The notes under the pieces are model-generated. The model was given only the letters and a program-made list of their open reading frames with translations. It was not told the origin of the DNA and did not search any database. From positions 3,658,001-3,722,000 of the forward strand of contig NZ_CP071503.1 of NCBI RefSeq assembly GCF_017354945.1: 64,000 nucleotides of DNA. The letters are read 5' to 3'. Of the stretch, positions 48,224 to 56,370 are shown piece after piece. The position numbers were made by a program, and so were the translations under genes. Source of the DNA: Shewanella avicenniae. Lineage in GTDB: Bacteria; Pseudomonadota; Gammaproteobacteria; Enterobacterales; Shewanellaceae. The stretch's first letter is position 1. The number at the start of each line of letters is the position of its first letter.

Positions 48224-50503
48224 TCAGTCTTCGAGCGACGATCGAGACAGCGGCATAGTGCGAATACGTCGGCCAAGTAGCTGCGATACCGCATTCACCA
48301 CCGCGGGCGGAATGGCCGGTAAACCGGGCTCACCGATGCCGCCCATTTTGGCGCCACTTTCAACAATGCTCACGTGCACTTTGGCCATCTCATCTGGGCG
48401 TAAAATCGGGTACATGTCATAGTTGCGCGCCAACGGTTTGCCTTTTTTGTAGACTACCTCTTCCATCAACACTTGCGACAGCCCCAATGCCACCGCCGAA
48501 TTGACCTGCGCTTCAATAATCGCCGGATTCACAATCGAGCCGGGGTCGACAGCTTCCCACACGTGATGCACTCGCACTTGGCCGTGTTCAATTGACACTT
48601 CGGCAATAGCCGCAGCTTCAGTACCAAACGGCGATGCCATCGCAATCCCTCGAGCACGCTTAGTGCCATCTTCCGCGGTAAATGGGCCACGTTGCCAGCC
48701 ACCGGCCGATGCGACGACTACCTCTAACAAGTGCGATAACCTTGGATTGTCTTGCAACAACTGTTTGCGGAATTGATAAGGATCGACGCCCGCTTTGTCG
48801 GCCATTTCATCTAGAAAACATTCGTAGACGAAATCGTTCATCGAATTACCCACTGAACGCCAATAGGCCAGCATGGTCGGATTTTTTACATAATCGCGGG
48901 CAATACGCACATTGGGAATTGCGTAGGATTTGCCTGAGAGTCCCTCAACTGCAGTGCCATCAACCTTGTTAGGGTCGCGGCCATAAATGCCTTCACTTGG
49001 CCCTTCACAAGACGAAATCGCCTCTAACGCGACGGGCTTGTTATCTTTAATTTCAGCCCGTAGTCGCACCGCGGCCATCGGTCTGAGCGGATCACGCAGG
49101 AATTCTTCTTCACGGCTCCAAATCACTTTGACTGGCTTGCCCACGGCTTTGGCTAACTCAATCGCCTGTGGATAAGGGCTGGCCGCTGGATAGAGAAAAT
49201 GACGACCGAAAAAACCACCCAGAATCGGTGAATGTAGCGTGACTTTGTCTGCGGTTAAGCCGCTGCGCTTGGCGATGTCCGCCAGAAACATGTCGGGCGC
49301 TTGGTTCGGTAGCCATACCTCTAAACTGCCATCTGGGTGAAACTGCGCCAGCGCCGATGGCGGCTCTAACTGCGCATGATGCACATATTGGGTACGATAA
49401 GTGGCACTGATAAGAGCTTCTGGGCTGGCGCTATTCAGCAACTTCACCGCCTCGCCTTTGGTTTCGGCGTCGTCACCGGGCTCAGTACGTTTGGCCAGTA
49501 ACTCGCTAAATGCCTCACTAGAAAAATCCGCTGGCATATGGCGGATGTTGTTTTGCTCTGCCCCCTGCGCCGCTAACCACTCTACCTGCACCGCTTCAAC
49601 CGCGCGTTTGGCATTCCACCAATGCTCAGCGACCACCGCCACGGCGCCAGCACCTGCAAGAATATGCACTGAGTGCACCCCGTACATGGCTTCTACTTGG
49701 GCTTGATTGAGAATTTTTGCCGCAGTCATGCCTAAGCGTGGCGCATGTTGTACTGCCGCATGCAGCATTCCATCTGCTTTAATATCAATAGTATACTCGG
49801 CCTTACCAGTGGATTTTTCATACACATCCACCCGCGCTACGCCCTTGCCAATCCAACGAAAATCTTTCGGGTCTTTTAAACTGACGCTATCAGGATCTGG
49901 CACAGCAAGATCGAGTGCCTTGATGGCAAGCTCACCATAACTGAGGCTGCGCTGGGTCTTACCATGTACCACCTTACCCGGTTCAGTCGCTAGTTCATCA
50001 ATAGCCACTTTCCATTCTGCGGCGGCGGCCTGCAGTAACATCTGCCGCGCTAAGGCACCCAGTTTGCGCATCACCGGATAACTAAAACGCACCGACATAC
50101 TGCCGCCGGTAATCCGGCCGGGGCCGGCGATCATCACTTTGAAATCGGGGCCGGTTGGGGCGTTCTCCACAATAAAGCTGGCAGGATCAGCGTCCAACTC
50201 TTCACCGACAATCTGCGCCATGGCGGTAAAAATACCTTGGCCACCTTCGACAAAGGGGCTTTGCAGCAAAATGCGGTTATCTGGGGTGATTTGCAGGAAC
50301 GCGGGGACACGCGTGCCCGCTGCCATTGGTTTCGCCTCAGCTGCTCGCGCTTGACGCAGCGGTAGTCCTACACTCAAGACCAAGGCACCCGCCGCTAAAC
50401 CAGCAGAAGATAGTAAAAATTGCCGCCGCGAGACGTTGACCGGCTGAGCATGAGTTAACTCGGCGAATTCGGCATCAGTCAGCGAGGAAGTAAACGATTT
50501 CAT
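48224..50503 (-). CDS. Molybdopterin-binding subunit, xanthine dehydrogenase family (IorB/aldehyde dehydrogenase type)
   Basis: The 759-residue large subunit has a Tat signal (RR at 26-27 in SRRQFLLSS, cleavage after about residue 54), so it is folded with cofactor and exported. The Mo-cofactor segments GGFFGRHF and, near the C-terminus, GGIGEPGLPAIPP with the catalytic-type Glu are present. It resembles isoquinoline 1-oxidoreductase beta subunits and the large subunits of AldFGH-type aldehyde dehydrogenases. The substrate (aldehyde or N-heterocycle) cannot be told from sequence. The ATG overlaps the small subunit stop (ATGA). The enzyme needs molybdenum, relevant to the ModE-like sites nearby. 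Confidence 0.9.
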   Translation of the reverse strand: MKSFTSSLTDAEFAELTHAQPVNVSRRQFLLSSAGLAAGALVLSVGLPLRQARAAEAKPMAAGTRVPAFLQITPDNRILLQSPFVEGGQGIFTAMAQIVGEELDADPASFIVENAPTGPDFKVMIAGPGRITGGSMSVRFSYPVMRKLGALARQMLLQAAAAEWKVAIDELATEPGKVVHGKTQRSLSYGELAIKALDLAVPDPDSVSLKDPKDFRWIGKGVARVDVYEKSTGKAEYTIDIKADGMLHAAVQHAPRLGMTAAKILNQAQVEAMYGVHSVHILAGAGAVAVVAEHWWNAKRAVEAVQVEWLAAQGAEQNNIRHMPADFSSEAFSELLAKRTEPGDDAETKGEAVKLLNSASPEALISATYRTQYVHHAQLEPPSALAQFHPDGSLEVWLPNQAPDMFLADIAKRSGLTADKVTLHSPILGGFFGRHFLYPAASPYPQAIELAKAVGKPVKVIWSREEEFLRDPLRPMAAVRLRAEIKDNKPVALEAISSCEGPSEGIYGRDPNKVDGTAVEGLSGKSYAIPNVRIARDYVKNPTMLAYWRSVGNSMNDFVYECFLDEMADKAGVDPYQFRKQLLQDNPRLSHLLEVVVASAGGWQRGPFTAEDGTKRARGIAMASPFGTEAAAIAEVSIEHGQVRVHHVWEAVDPGSIVNPAIIEAQVNSAVALGLSQVLMEEVVYKKGKPLARNYDMYPILRPDEMAKVHVSIVESGAKMGGIGEPGLPAIPPAVVNAVSQLLGRRIRTMPLSRSSLED

Positions 50504-50994
50504 GCATTGTCCTCCACTTGTTCTGCGTCTTTGTGGGAGGCACGAGTTGCATCGTAAGCCAGTTCGTCAATAGCTTGTTCGATAGCGTTATAGGTACCGC
50601 AACGGCACAAGTTGCTAATCGCCGCACTAATTTCATCTTTACTAGGATGTGGCGTGGCTTTGAGTAAAGCGGTTACTGCCATCACTTGACCGGATTGGCA
50701 ATAACCGCATTGTGGCACTTGGTGTTGCACCCAGGCATCCACCACCCGCTTGCCAATGGCATCCTCTTCGATAGCCTCAATGGTGGTGATCTGTTTGCCC
50801 ACAGCATAAGACGCGGGCATCACGCAAGAGCGTACTACCTCATCGTCTATCATTACCGAGCAAGCGCCACACTGAGCTAAACCGCAGCCATACTTGGTAC
50901 CCGTTAAGCCGAGATTATCGCGCAGAATCCACAGCAGTGGCGTATCTTCTGGCGCATCGACATCGTAAGTTTGCTGATTAATCTGAAGTTTCAT
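50500..50994 (-). CDS. Two-[2Fe-2S] small subunit of the molybdenum dehydrogenase (IorA type)
   Basis: The 164-residue protein has a plant-type [2Fe-2S] site (Cys37, 42, 45, 57) and the second [2Fe-2S] site of the family (Cys96, 99, 130, 132). It carries electrons from the molybdenum centre to the cytochrome subunit. No signal peptide is visible, so it probably hitch-hikes on the Tat signal of the large subunit. It is the first gene of the three-gene operon. Confidence 0.92.
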   Translation of the reverse strand: MKLQINQQTYDVDAPEDTPLLWILRDNLGLTGTKYGCGLAQCGACSVMIDDEVVRSCVMPASYAVGKQITTIEAIEEDAIGKRVVDAWVQHQVPQCGYCQSGQVMAVTALLKATPHPSKDEISAAISNLCRCGTYNAIEQAIDELAYDATRASHKDAEQVEDNA

Positions 50995-51176
50995 GTCGTT
51001 TCAAAGCTCCCTATTGTGCTCGACAGACAGCGTTCATGCTGGCCAAGATACTGAGGTTATGTTGGCTAAAGGCGGCCAACGCTGATGTTGGGTTTATACA
51101 TGCTGCCGCATGGGTAGTATCTGTAGAGAACACTGACATCTGTCATGGTAGCGCAAGCTTGTTATTTTTGTGAGAG

Positions 51177-51195
51177 ATGTAACATATTCTTACAT
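51177..51195. promoter_or_regulatory. Inverted repeat, candidate operator of the dehydrogenase operon
   Basis: ATGTAA, seven bases, TTACAT forms a perfect dyad about 183 bases upstream of the small subunit start. Its spacing suits TetR/LysR-type regulators. Confidence 0.45.
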
Positions 51196-51261
51196 TGCGC
51201 ACGCATCACAAACTTGATAGAGATTTGATTAGACAGACTGGGGATAAAAATTACAATCGCC

Positions 51262-51288
51262 AGCAACTCATTATGCTCATGAGTTGCT
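51262..51288. terminator. Hairpin downstream of the second binding-protein gene
   Basis: AGCAACTCAT, seven-base loop, ATGAGTTGCT is a perfect 10-bp stem 70 bases past the stop of the second binding-protein gene. No T run follows directly, so its role as terminator is uncertain. Confidence 0.4.
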
Positions 51289-51358
51289 TTCATTAATTGA
51301 ACAGCATCCACAACAGTTAACCTTGCGGAGTCGCAGCGTTAGCAAATCAAACGTTGTG

Positions 51359-52402
51359 TTAGGACTCAACCGGGACTAAAAAGCTGTCAATATCGGCATC
51401 AGCGAGTGAGATACCATAAAATTTTTTATAGAAGTCATAGGTTTCTTGGCGAATATCAATGTCCGCAAACGCCGTTGGGTAAAGTGTTTTGGCTAACCAC
51501 AAAAACTGCAATGCCTGTTCCGAGGTTTCACGGCACCACCAAAACAAGCCGCGAGGATTGGCATAAACGCGATTATTTTTAACCGCGGCAATCGTTCGCC
51601 AGCGAGGATCTTGGTTAATCGTGATGACATCACGTTGCCGCATGCTCACAATCACATCCGGTTGCGCTGCCATAATCACTTCAACATTGACGTTGGCGTT
51701 ACCATGACGGACATCCAGCAAAGACCAATCTTCTGCCACATTGATCCCACCCGCCAAGTCTATCCAATCCTGATTGAGCGATGGCCGCGAAGAGGTGGTC
51801 AATGGGGAACCGGAAGCGACATAAACTCGCAAACGTTGCTCAGCGGGCACCCTCGCTAGGCGCTCTGCCACCAAGCTTTTATTTCGTTCGAAGTAGGCTT
51901 TATAGGATTGCGCCTTCGCATACGCATCTGGGCCAAGTATTTCACCGGTGAGCAGCACCCGTTCAATCAAACTCACCATTGAGTTTGCTGGGAAACTTGC
52001 CACTGCAATTCCGTGTGCTTCAAGCTGGGCTCGTTTATTCTCTGGAAACCCCGCCGCCACAAACAGAACGTCAGGATGCAATCGCATCAACTGCTCGACA
52101 TTCACTTCCGCAGAGCCTGCCATGGTAGATAGTTCTGTATCTTTAATACTGGGGATAAATTTCTGAAAAGCGGGAGTATTTCTAGCATAACGTGTAGTCG
52201 CGACAATTTTGTCACCGTAACCCAACATGGCTAATACTGAATTTTGTGCTTCCCAACTGGTCGCGACTTTAGTGACCTGCTCAGGCACTGTAACAATTTG
52301 CTCTGCATATGCTACCGTTCTGAGCGATTCCGCCCCGCAAACCATAGGTGTTGCGAGTATTACCATCCAGCAAGCACCCAAAAACGAGTGGTATCGCCTC
52401 AT
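51359..52402 (-). CDS. Second TroA/BtuF-fold substrate-binding protein (MolA/HemV-2-like)
   Basis: The 347-residue protein has a signal peptide ending near CGAES. It is a close paralogue of the binding protein at 55245-56300: in the segment starting ATSWEAQNSVLAMLG, 44 of 49 residues are identical, and the C-terminal NPRGLFWW..ETSEQALQFLWLAK pattern is shared. It is transcribed alone after a terminator and has its own ModE-like operator. It looks AT-richer than its neighbours. Likely periplasmic and sharing the single ABC permease, possibly with a different chelate or oxyanion preference. Confidence 0.88.
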   Translation of the reverse strand: MRRYHSFLGACWMVILATPMVCGAESLRTVAYAEQIVTVPEQVTKVATSWEAQNSVLAMLGYGDKIVATTRYARNTPAFQKFIPSIKDTELSTMAGSAEVNVEQLMRLHPDVLFVAAGFPENKRAQLEAHGIAVASFPANSMVSLIERVLLTGEILGPDAYAKAQSYKAYFERNKSLVAERLARVPAEQRLRVYVASGSPLTTSSRPSLNQDWIDLAGGINVAEDWSLLDVRHGNANVNVEVIMAAQPDVIVSMRQRDVITINQDPRWRTIAAVKNNRVYANPRGLFWWCRETSEQALQFLWLAKTLYPTAFADIDIRQETYDFYKKFYGISLADADIDSFLVPVES

Positions 52403-52443
52403 AATATCATCCCTATTGATAGTGAAATGTCCTATTGCGCAAA

Positions 52444-52467
52444 CGGTATATAAAAAACTATATAACG
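52444..52467. promoter_or_regulatory. ModE-like operator, near-perfect, upstream of the second binding protein
   Basis: CGGTATATA, six bases, TATATAACG, with GAT following the right half. This agrees with the E. coli ModE consensus I know (CGnTATATA-N6-TATATnACG) at every defined position. A promoter (TTGATC, 17 bases, TATCGT on the minus strand, 52465-52493) overlaps it, as expected for repression by molybdate-loaded ModE. The start codon is 42 bases downstream. Confidence 0.72.
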
Positions 52468-52493
52468 ATAAAATAGCACCATTCTGAGATCAA
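52465..52493 (-). promoter_or_regulatory. Candidate promoter of the second binding-protein gene
   Basis: Minus strand TTGATC, 17-base spacer, TATCGT; its -10 falls on the edge of the ModE-like operator. Confidence 0.45.
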
Positions 52494-52516
52494 CCTGCAA
52501 ATAGCCACATCAACCC

Positions 52517-52549
52517 AAAAAAAGGCGCTCAGCCGATAACCGAACACCT
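52517..52549 (-). terminator. Terminator of the receptor-importer operon
   Basis: On the minus strand an imperfect hairpin of about 12 pairs with several G-T pairs (AGGTGTTCGG... to ...GAGCGCCT) is followed by seven T residues, 23 bases after the methyltransferase stop codon. Confidence 0.75.
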
Positions 52550-52572
52550 TTGCTGCTGGTTAACCACGCTGT

Positions 52573-53403
52573 CTAATCTATGGTTAACTCGCTGGTTTTC
52601 CACCACATAACATAAGTGCGACTGGCGCAGAATAAACGAAAGCCCTGCTCATTGGCGGTGAGACGTTTATCTACATTGGCGCGATACTGCGCCTCTTTAT
52701 CCGCCGGAATATCGCCCACAAAGCGCAGCGCCCCGTAGGCTTCTTCACGACTGGTAAACTGCGCTTCGTAGCCATCATCCACAATGCGAATATTCGGCTC
52801 GGCGCCCATGTCATACAGCATATTAAAAGTGATGTTGTAACCAAAGTTACGGTCATTGCCATGCGGCACCGGCGGAGTATCAATCACACCCTCTAAAAAG
52901 CTTAATTGGATTTCCCGCAGGCTCGGCGCATTGGCAAAACTCATCACCACCGCATATTTACGAGCGATTTTGTTGAGCTTAATCAGATCAGAAAAACCAA
53001 CCGAGCGCGACGCAACAGCAATATCGTGCACGCCAATCTGCGCCAGCGCGTCGTCACTGTTCCAATCTTGCAGCTTAGGGGTGATGTTACTCACGCCCGC
53101 AAGCTCGGCGTTGTGCATACAGCGGCTGAGCATATTGTCGAAGGCATCCACACTGGTCACGCTTTTGACTTTTTGCGCCATAGGCACCGACAAACGGCCG
53201 GGGCCACAGCCGATATCTACCACAGTATCGTCGGCGGTGAGCGGCATGCAATCCACCTGCATTTGAGTGTAACGGCGCTCCAGTTTGGCCATGCCGTCGT
53301 ACATGTCGGTGATCTGGTTCCAATCAAATTTGGCCATTTGCCCACTGGTCGCGGGCGCCATCATCCGCTCACGCAGCAAGCGCCAATTCACTAATCCTGT
53401 CAT
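52573..53403 (-). CDS. Class I SAM-dependent methyltransferase in the importer operon
   Basis: The protein has 276 residues from ATG 53403 (GGAG upstream; the longer frame lies in the permease gene). The SAM-binding motif I is VVDIGCGPGRLS and is followed by SVDAFDNML, giving a Rossmann-fold enzyme of about the methyltransferase-11/25 type. No signal peptide: cytoplasmic. It is the last gene of the receptor-importer operon, 29 bases after the permease. Such methyltransferases occur next to FecCD-type metal importers in other bacteria, but I know no proven function; modification of the imported chelator is an inference. Confidence 0.82.
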   Translation of the reverse strand: MTGLVNWRLLRERMMAPATSGQMAKFDWNQITDMYDGMAKLERRYTQMQVDCMPLTADDTVVDIGCGPGRLSVPMAQKVKSVTSVDAFDNMLSRCMHNAELAGVSNITPKLQDWNSDDALAQIGVHDIAVASRSVGFSDLIKLNKIARKYAVVMSFANAPSLREIQLSFLEGVIDTPPVPHGNDRNFGYNITFNMLYDMGAEPNIRIVDDGYEAQFTSREEAYGALRFVGDIPADKEAQYRANVDKRLTANEQGFRLFCASRTYVMWWKTSELTID

Positions 53404-53432
53404 AACTACTCCTAATAACGTGCTGGTTGCGC

Positions 53433-54458
53433 TTAATTCCAGCCGCGGCGAGCGCGATGTAGCACCAGCAAAAATAGCGGTAAACCAAGGCATTCAGTGA
53501 CGATGCCGATCGGGATTTCCACCACACTAAAACCACGACCTAAACAATCTGCCAGCAGCAAAAAGATCGCGCCGAGCATAATACTGACGGGCATCAAGCG
53601 GCTGTTTTCCGGCCCGACCAACATGCGAGCAATATGTGGTGCGATTAAGCCCACCCAGCCGACCATGCCAGCAATCGATACCGACAGCGCCGACGCCATG
53701 GTTGCCGCCACAATCACGCCGTAACGCACCACATTAACTGGCACACCCAGTGCGCGCGCTTCTTCATCGCCCATCGACATCGCATCTAACGAGCGGCCAA
53801 ACGCCCACAACACCAGCACCGCCACTAACATTGGCGGCAGTAGCCATAACACGTCCGACAAACCCGACATGCCGAGGCTGCCCATCAACCAATACACAAT
53901 CGAGGGCAACTCATCTTGTGGATCAGCAGCAAACTTCACCAGCGATAACAACGCACTAAACAGCGCACTGCTGATAATGCCGCCGAGCAGCAAGGTGATC
54001 ATCGAACCACCACCAAAGATCAAGCCGATCGCCACGCCAATACCCACCGCCAGCAAGCCAAAGGCAAACGCCATCAGCTGAATCGTTAGCCAGTTACCGT
54101 GAAACAACATGCCAAGCGTTGCCCCAAAGGAGGCACCCGCCAGCACACCGAGCATGCCGGGTGACACTAATGGATTACGAAATACCGCTTGAAAGGCGGC
54201 GCCGGAACCTGAGAGCGCCATGCCGACCAGAATCGCGCCAATCACCCGCGGCAAACGCACATCCAGCAAAATGTTCGATAAAATGCTTTGACGATCTTCT
54301 GGCAGCGTTGCCAATCCCAAATGACTGCCAACGAAACGGCAGATCTCCATGATAGTGATGGGATAATTTCCTAACGACAGAGCAAATAACAGCATCGCCC
54401 CTAGCAACAATACCAGCGCCGCTAATTGCCCGTTAAAGCGTGAAAAAATACGGTTCAT
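53433..54458 (-). CDS. FecCD/BtuC-type ABC transporter permease (MolB-like)
   Basis: The 341-residue protein has about nine to ten membrane segments and the family segments LPRVIGAILVGMALSGSGAAFQ and GLIAPHIARMLVGP. This type II importer fold carries siderophores, cobalamin, haem and, in Haemophilus MolB, molybdate and tungstate. One permease gene implies a homodimer. Transcribed directly after the ATPase gene (two-base gap). Confidence 0.9.
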   Translation of the reverse strand: MNRIFSRFNGQLAALVLLLGAMLLFALSLGNYPITIMEICRFVGSHLGLATLPEDRQSILSNILLDVRLPRVIGAILVGMALSGSGAAFQAVFRNPLVSPGMLGVLAGASFGATLGMLFHGNWLTIQLMAFAFGLLAVGIGVAIGLIFGGGSMITLLLGGIISSALFSALLSLVKFAADPQDELPSIVYWLMGSLGMSGLSDVLWLLPPMLVAVLVLWAFGRSLDAMSMGDEEARALGVPVNVVRYGVIVAATMASALSVSIAGMVGWVGLIAPHIARMLVGPENSRLMPVSIMLGAIFLLLADCLGRGFSVVEIPIGIVTECLGLPLFLLVLHRARRGWN

Positions 54459-54460
54459 GC

Positions 54461-55243
54461 TTAGGCAACTCCTCGCGTAAATGCGGCTAATTCTTGCGCC
54501 GATAAGTCATAAAGCTGTTGGATTGCTGCAGGAGTGAGAATCTCTGCGGGGGCACCGTTGGCCATCACTAAGCCTGATTTGAGCATCACTGCCCGATGAG
54601 CGATCATCCGTGCATGGTGTGGATGATGGGTGGTCATCACCACTGCGTAACCGTCTTCTGCCAGTTGCCGTAACTGCGCCAAAAGGCGCGCTTGGTGACC
54701 AAAATCTAACGCCGATGCGGGTTCATCCAACATTAGGATTTTGGCGCCCTGCACGAGCGCGCGGCACACTAATGCCAATTGCTGCTCACCACCAGAGATT
54801 TCGGTATAACGCCGTTCGGCAAGATGCTCGATCTTCAATCGTATCAGCACCTTGGCGACCAACTCACCGTCGCGCTCACTCATGCGGCCAAACACGCCGC
54901 CGGAGTGATAGCGCCCCATAGACACCACTTGGCGCACGGTATAGGGAAATGGGCTGATATGATGTTGTGGCACATAAGCGATATGACCGGCGATTTCGCG
55001 GCGGGTCATCTGCGTCAGCGGTTTATCGGCCAGCGTCACCTCACCGCTGGCCGGCGGATACAGCCCAAGCAGCAACTTTAGCAGGGTACTTTTACCGGTA
55101 CCGTTAGGGCCAAGCAGCGCCAACACTTCACCGGCGCGAATATCCAAACTTACGCCGTTGAGCACCTGCTGTTTGCCATAGCCATAGGTCAGTTGCTGTG
55201 CTTGTAGTAACACCGCATTTGCTTTTGATTCCATTGCCACCAC
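54461..55243 (-). CDS. ABC transporter ATPase (MolC/FecE-like)
   Basis: The 260-residue protein has Walker A (GPNGTGKSTLLKL), signature (ISGGEQQLALVCRAL) and Walker B (ILMLDEPASALDFGHQ). It fits ATPases partnering FecCD permeases. The frame starts with GTG one base after the binding-protein stop; ATG at 55234 is an alternative start. It powers the FecCD permease at the inner membrane. Confidence 0.92.
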   Translation of the reverse strand: MVAMESKANAVLLQAQQLTYGYGKQQVLNGVSLDIRAGEVLALLGPNGTGKSTLLKLLLGLYPPASGEVTLADKPLTQMTRREIAGHIAYVPQHHISPFPYTVRQVVSMGRYHSGGVFGRMSERDGELVAKVLIRLKIEHLAERRYTEISGGEQQLALVCRALVQGAKILMLDEPASALDFGHQARLLAQLRQLAEDGYAVVMTTHHPHHARMIAHRAVMLKSGLVMANGAPAEILTPAAIQQLYDLSAQELAAFTRGVA

Positions 55244-55244
55244 T

Positions 55245-56300
55245 CTACACCGGCTTCAGCGGTAGCTGATTGAGAAAGGCATTCACGTCATCAGCTGACA
55301 AATCGATATTGTAAAACTTCTGATAGAAATCATGGGTTTCTTGCTTAATATCGATATCTTTAAACTGCTCAGGATAAAGCTTGGTCGCCAACCACAAAAA
55401 TTGCAGCGCCTCTTCTGAGGTATTGCGGCTCCACCAAAACAGCCCGCGTGGATTGGCATAGATGCGATTGTTCTTCACCGCTTTTACGGTGCGCCAGCGC
55501 GGATCTTTTTTGATGGCATCCACATCGCGTTTGCGCATGGCGATAATCACATCGGGATTGGCGGCCAATACTGACTCAATATTCACATTGGTATCGTTCG
55601 GCATCACCGATGCCAATTGCCAATGCTCAGCAACGTTAATCGCCCCAGCAGCATCCATCCAATCTTGGTTCAGCGATGGCCGACCAGACGTGGTCAGCGG
55701 CGTACCTGAGGCAACATAGACACGCGCACGCTTATCTGCGGGCAAGTTGGCCAATCGCTCCGCCACCCGTTGTTTGTTCCACGCAAAATAATCGCGATAG
55801 GCAATCGCGCGTTTGGCGGCGTCAGGGCCGAGCATTTCGCCCACGACGCTGACACGGTGGAGCAAGGCCTCAAACGAATCCGAGGTAAACTCCACCACGG
55901 CAATGCCAGCCGCTTCAAGCTGAATCTTTTTGGTGTTTGGAAAGCCTTCGGCAACGAGCATCAAGTCAGGATGCAGACGCATCAACTGCTCGACATTCAC
56001 ATCACCGGAACTCGCCATGGTCGACAGTTCAGTATCTTTGATGGTGGGGATAAATTTTTGAAACGCAGGGGTGCTGCGCGCGTAATGGGTTGTGGCGACA
56101 ATTTTGTCACCAAAGCCTAGCATCGCTAACACGGAATTTTGCGATTCCCAACTGGTCGCCACCCGTTCAATGGTTTGTGGCAGCACGACCGTTTTACCAT
56201 CGTAATAAATGGTGCGAGTATCGGCCGCCAACGCCAGCGCGGGCAACAGCATCAGCACTGCCGCTATAGCGCGAGAGAATAAATGATGTTTGATTGTCAT
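55245..56300 (-). CDS. TroA/BtuF-fold substrate-binding protein (MolA/HemV-2-like)
   Basis: The protein has 351 residues from ATG 56300 (AAGG upstream; the frame reaches 56324 but inside the preceding hairpin region). It has a signal peptide ending in ALAA and a class III periplasmic binding fold with a long connecting helix. Segments ATSWESQNSVLAMLG and NPRGLFWWSRNTSEEALQFL fit the HemV-2-type branch of FecCD binding proteins. It has no lipobox. It is the first importer gene behind the receptor and is preceded by a strong terminator. Confidence 0.9.
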   Translation of the reverse strand: MTIKHHLFSRAIAAVLMLLPALALAADTRTIYYDGKTVVLPQTIERVATSWESQNSVLAMLGFGDKIVATTHYARSTPAFQKFIPTIKDTELSTMASSGDVNVEQLMRLHPDLMLVAEGFPNTKKIQLEAAGIAVVEFTSDSFEALLHRVSVVGEMLGPDAAKRAIAYRDYFAWNKQRVAERLANLPADKRARVYVASGTPLTTSGRPSLNQDWMDAAGAINVAEHWQLASVMPNDTNVNIESVLAANPDVIIAMRKRDVDAIKKDPRWRTVKAVKNNRIYANPRGLFWWSRNTSEEALQFLWLATKLYPEQFKDIDIKQETHDFYQKFYNIDLSADDVNAFLNQLPLKPV

Positions 56301-56326
56301 TACCTTATCCCTTTGGGCAAGCATAC

Positions 56327-56359
56327 AAAAAAGAGCGATTAGCCTGCGCCAATCGCTCT
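56327..56359 (-). terminator. Intra-operon terminator between receptor and importer genes
   Basis: AGAGCGATT, 10-base loop, AATCGCTCT is a perfect 9-bp stem followed on the minus strand by six T residues. It lies 12 bases past the receptor stop and 27 bases before the binding-protein ATG. There is no room for a promoter in between, so downstream expression requires read-through. Confidence 0.85.
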
Positions 56360-56370
56360 AATGATGCTGG

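Larger units (their letters stand above)
50995..51358. other. Intergenic region upstream of the molybdenum dehydrogenase operon
   Basis: This 364-base stretch has no supportable gene. It contains the 19-base inverted repeat at 51177-51195 and the 10-bp hairpin at 51262-51288. The promoter of the dehydrogenase operon must be here. I see no ModE-like repeat in this gap. Confidence 0.45.

Noticed and set aside
50995..51358. ModE-like site upstream of the molybdenum dehydrogenase operon
   Set aside because: The visible dyad (ATGTAA-N7-TTACAT) does not have the ModE core or spacing.
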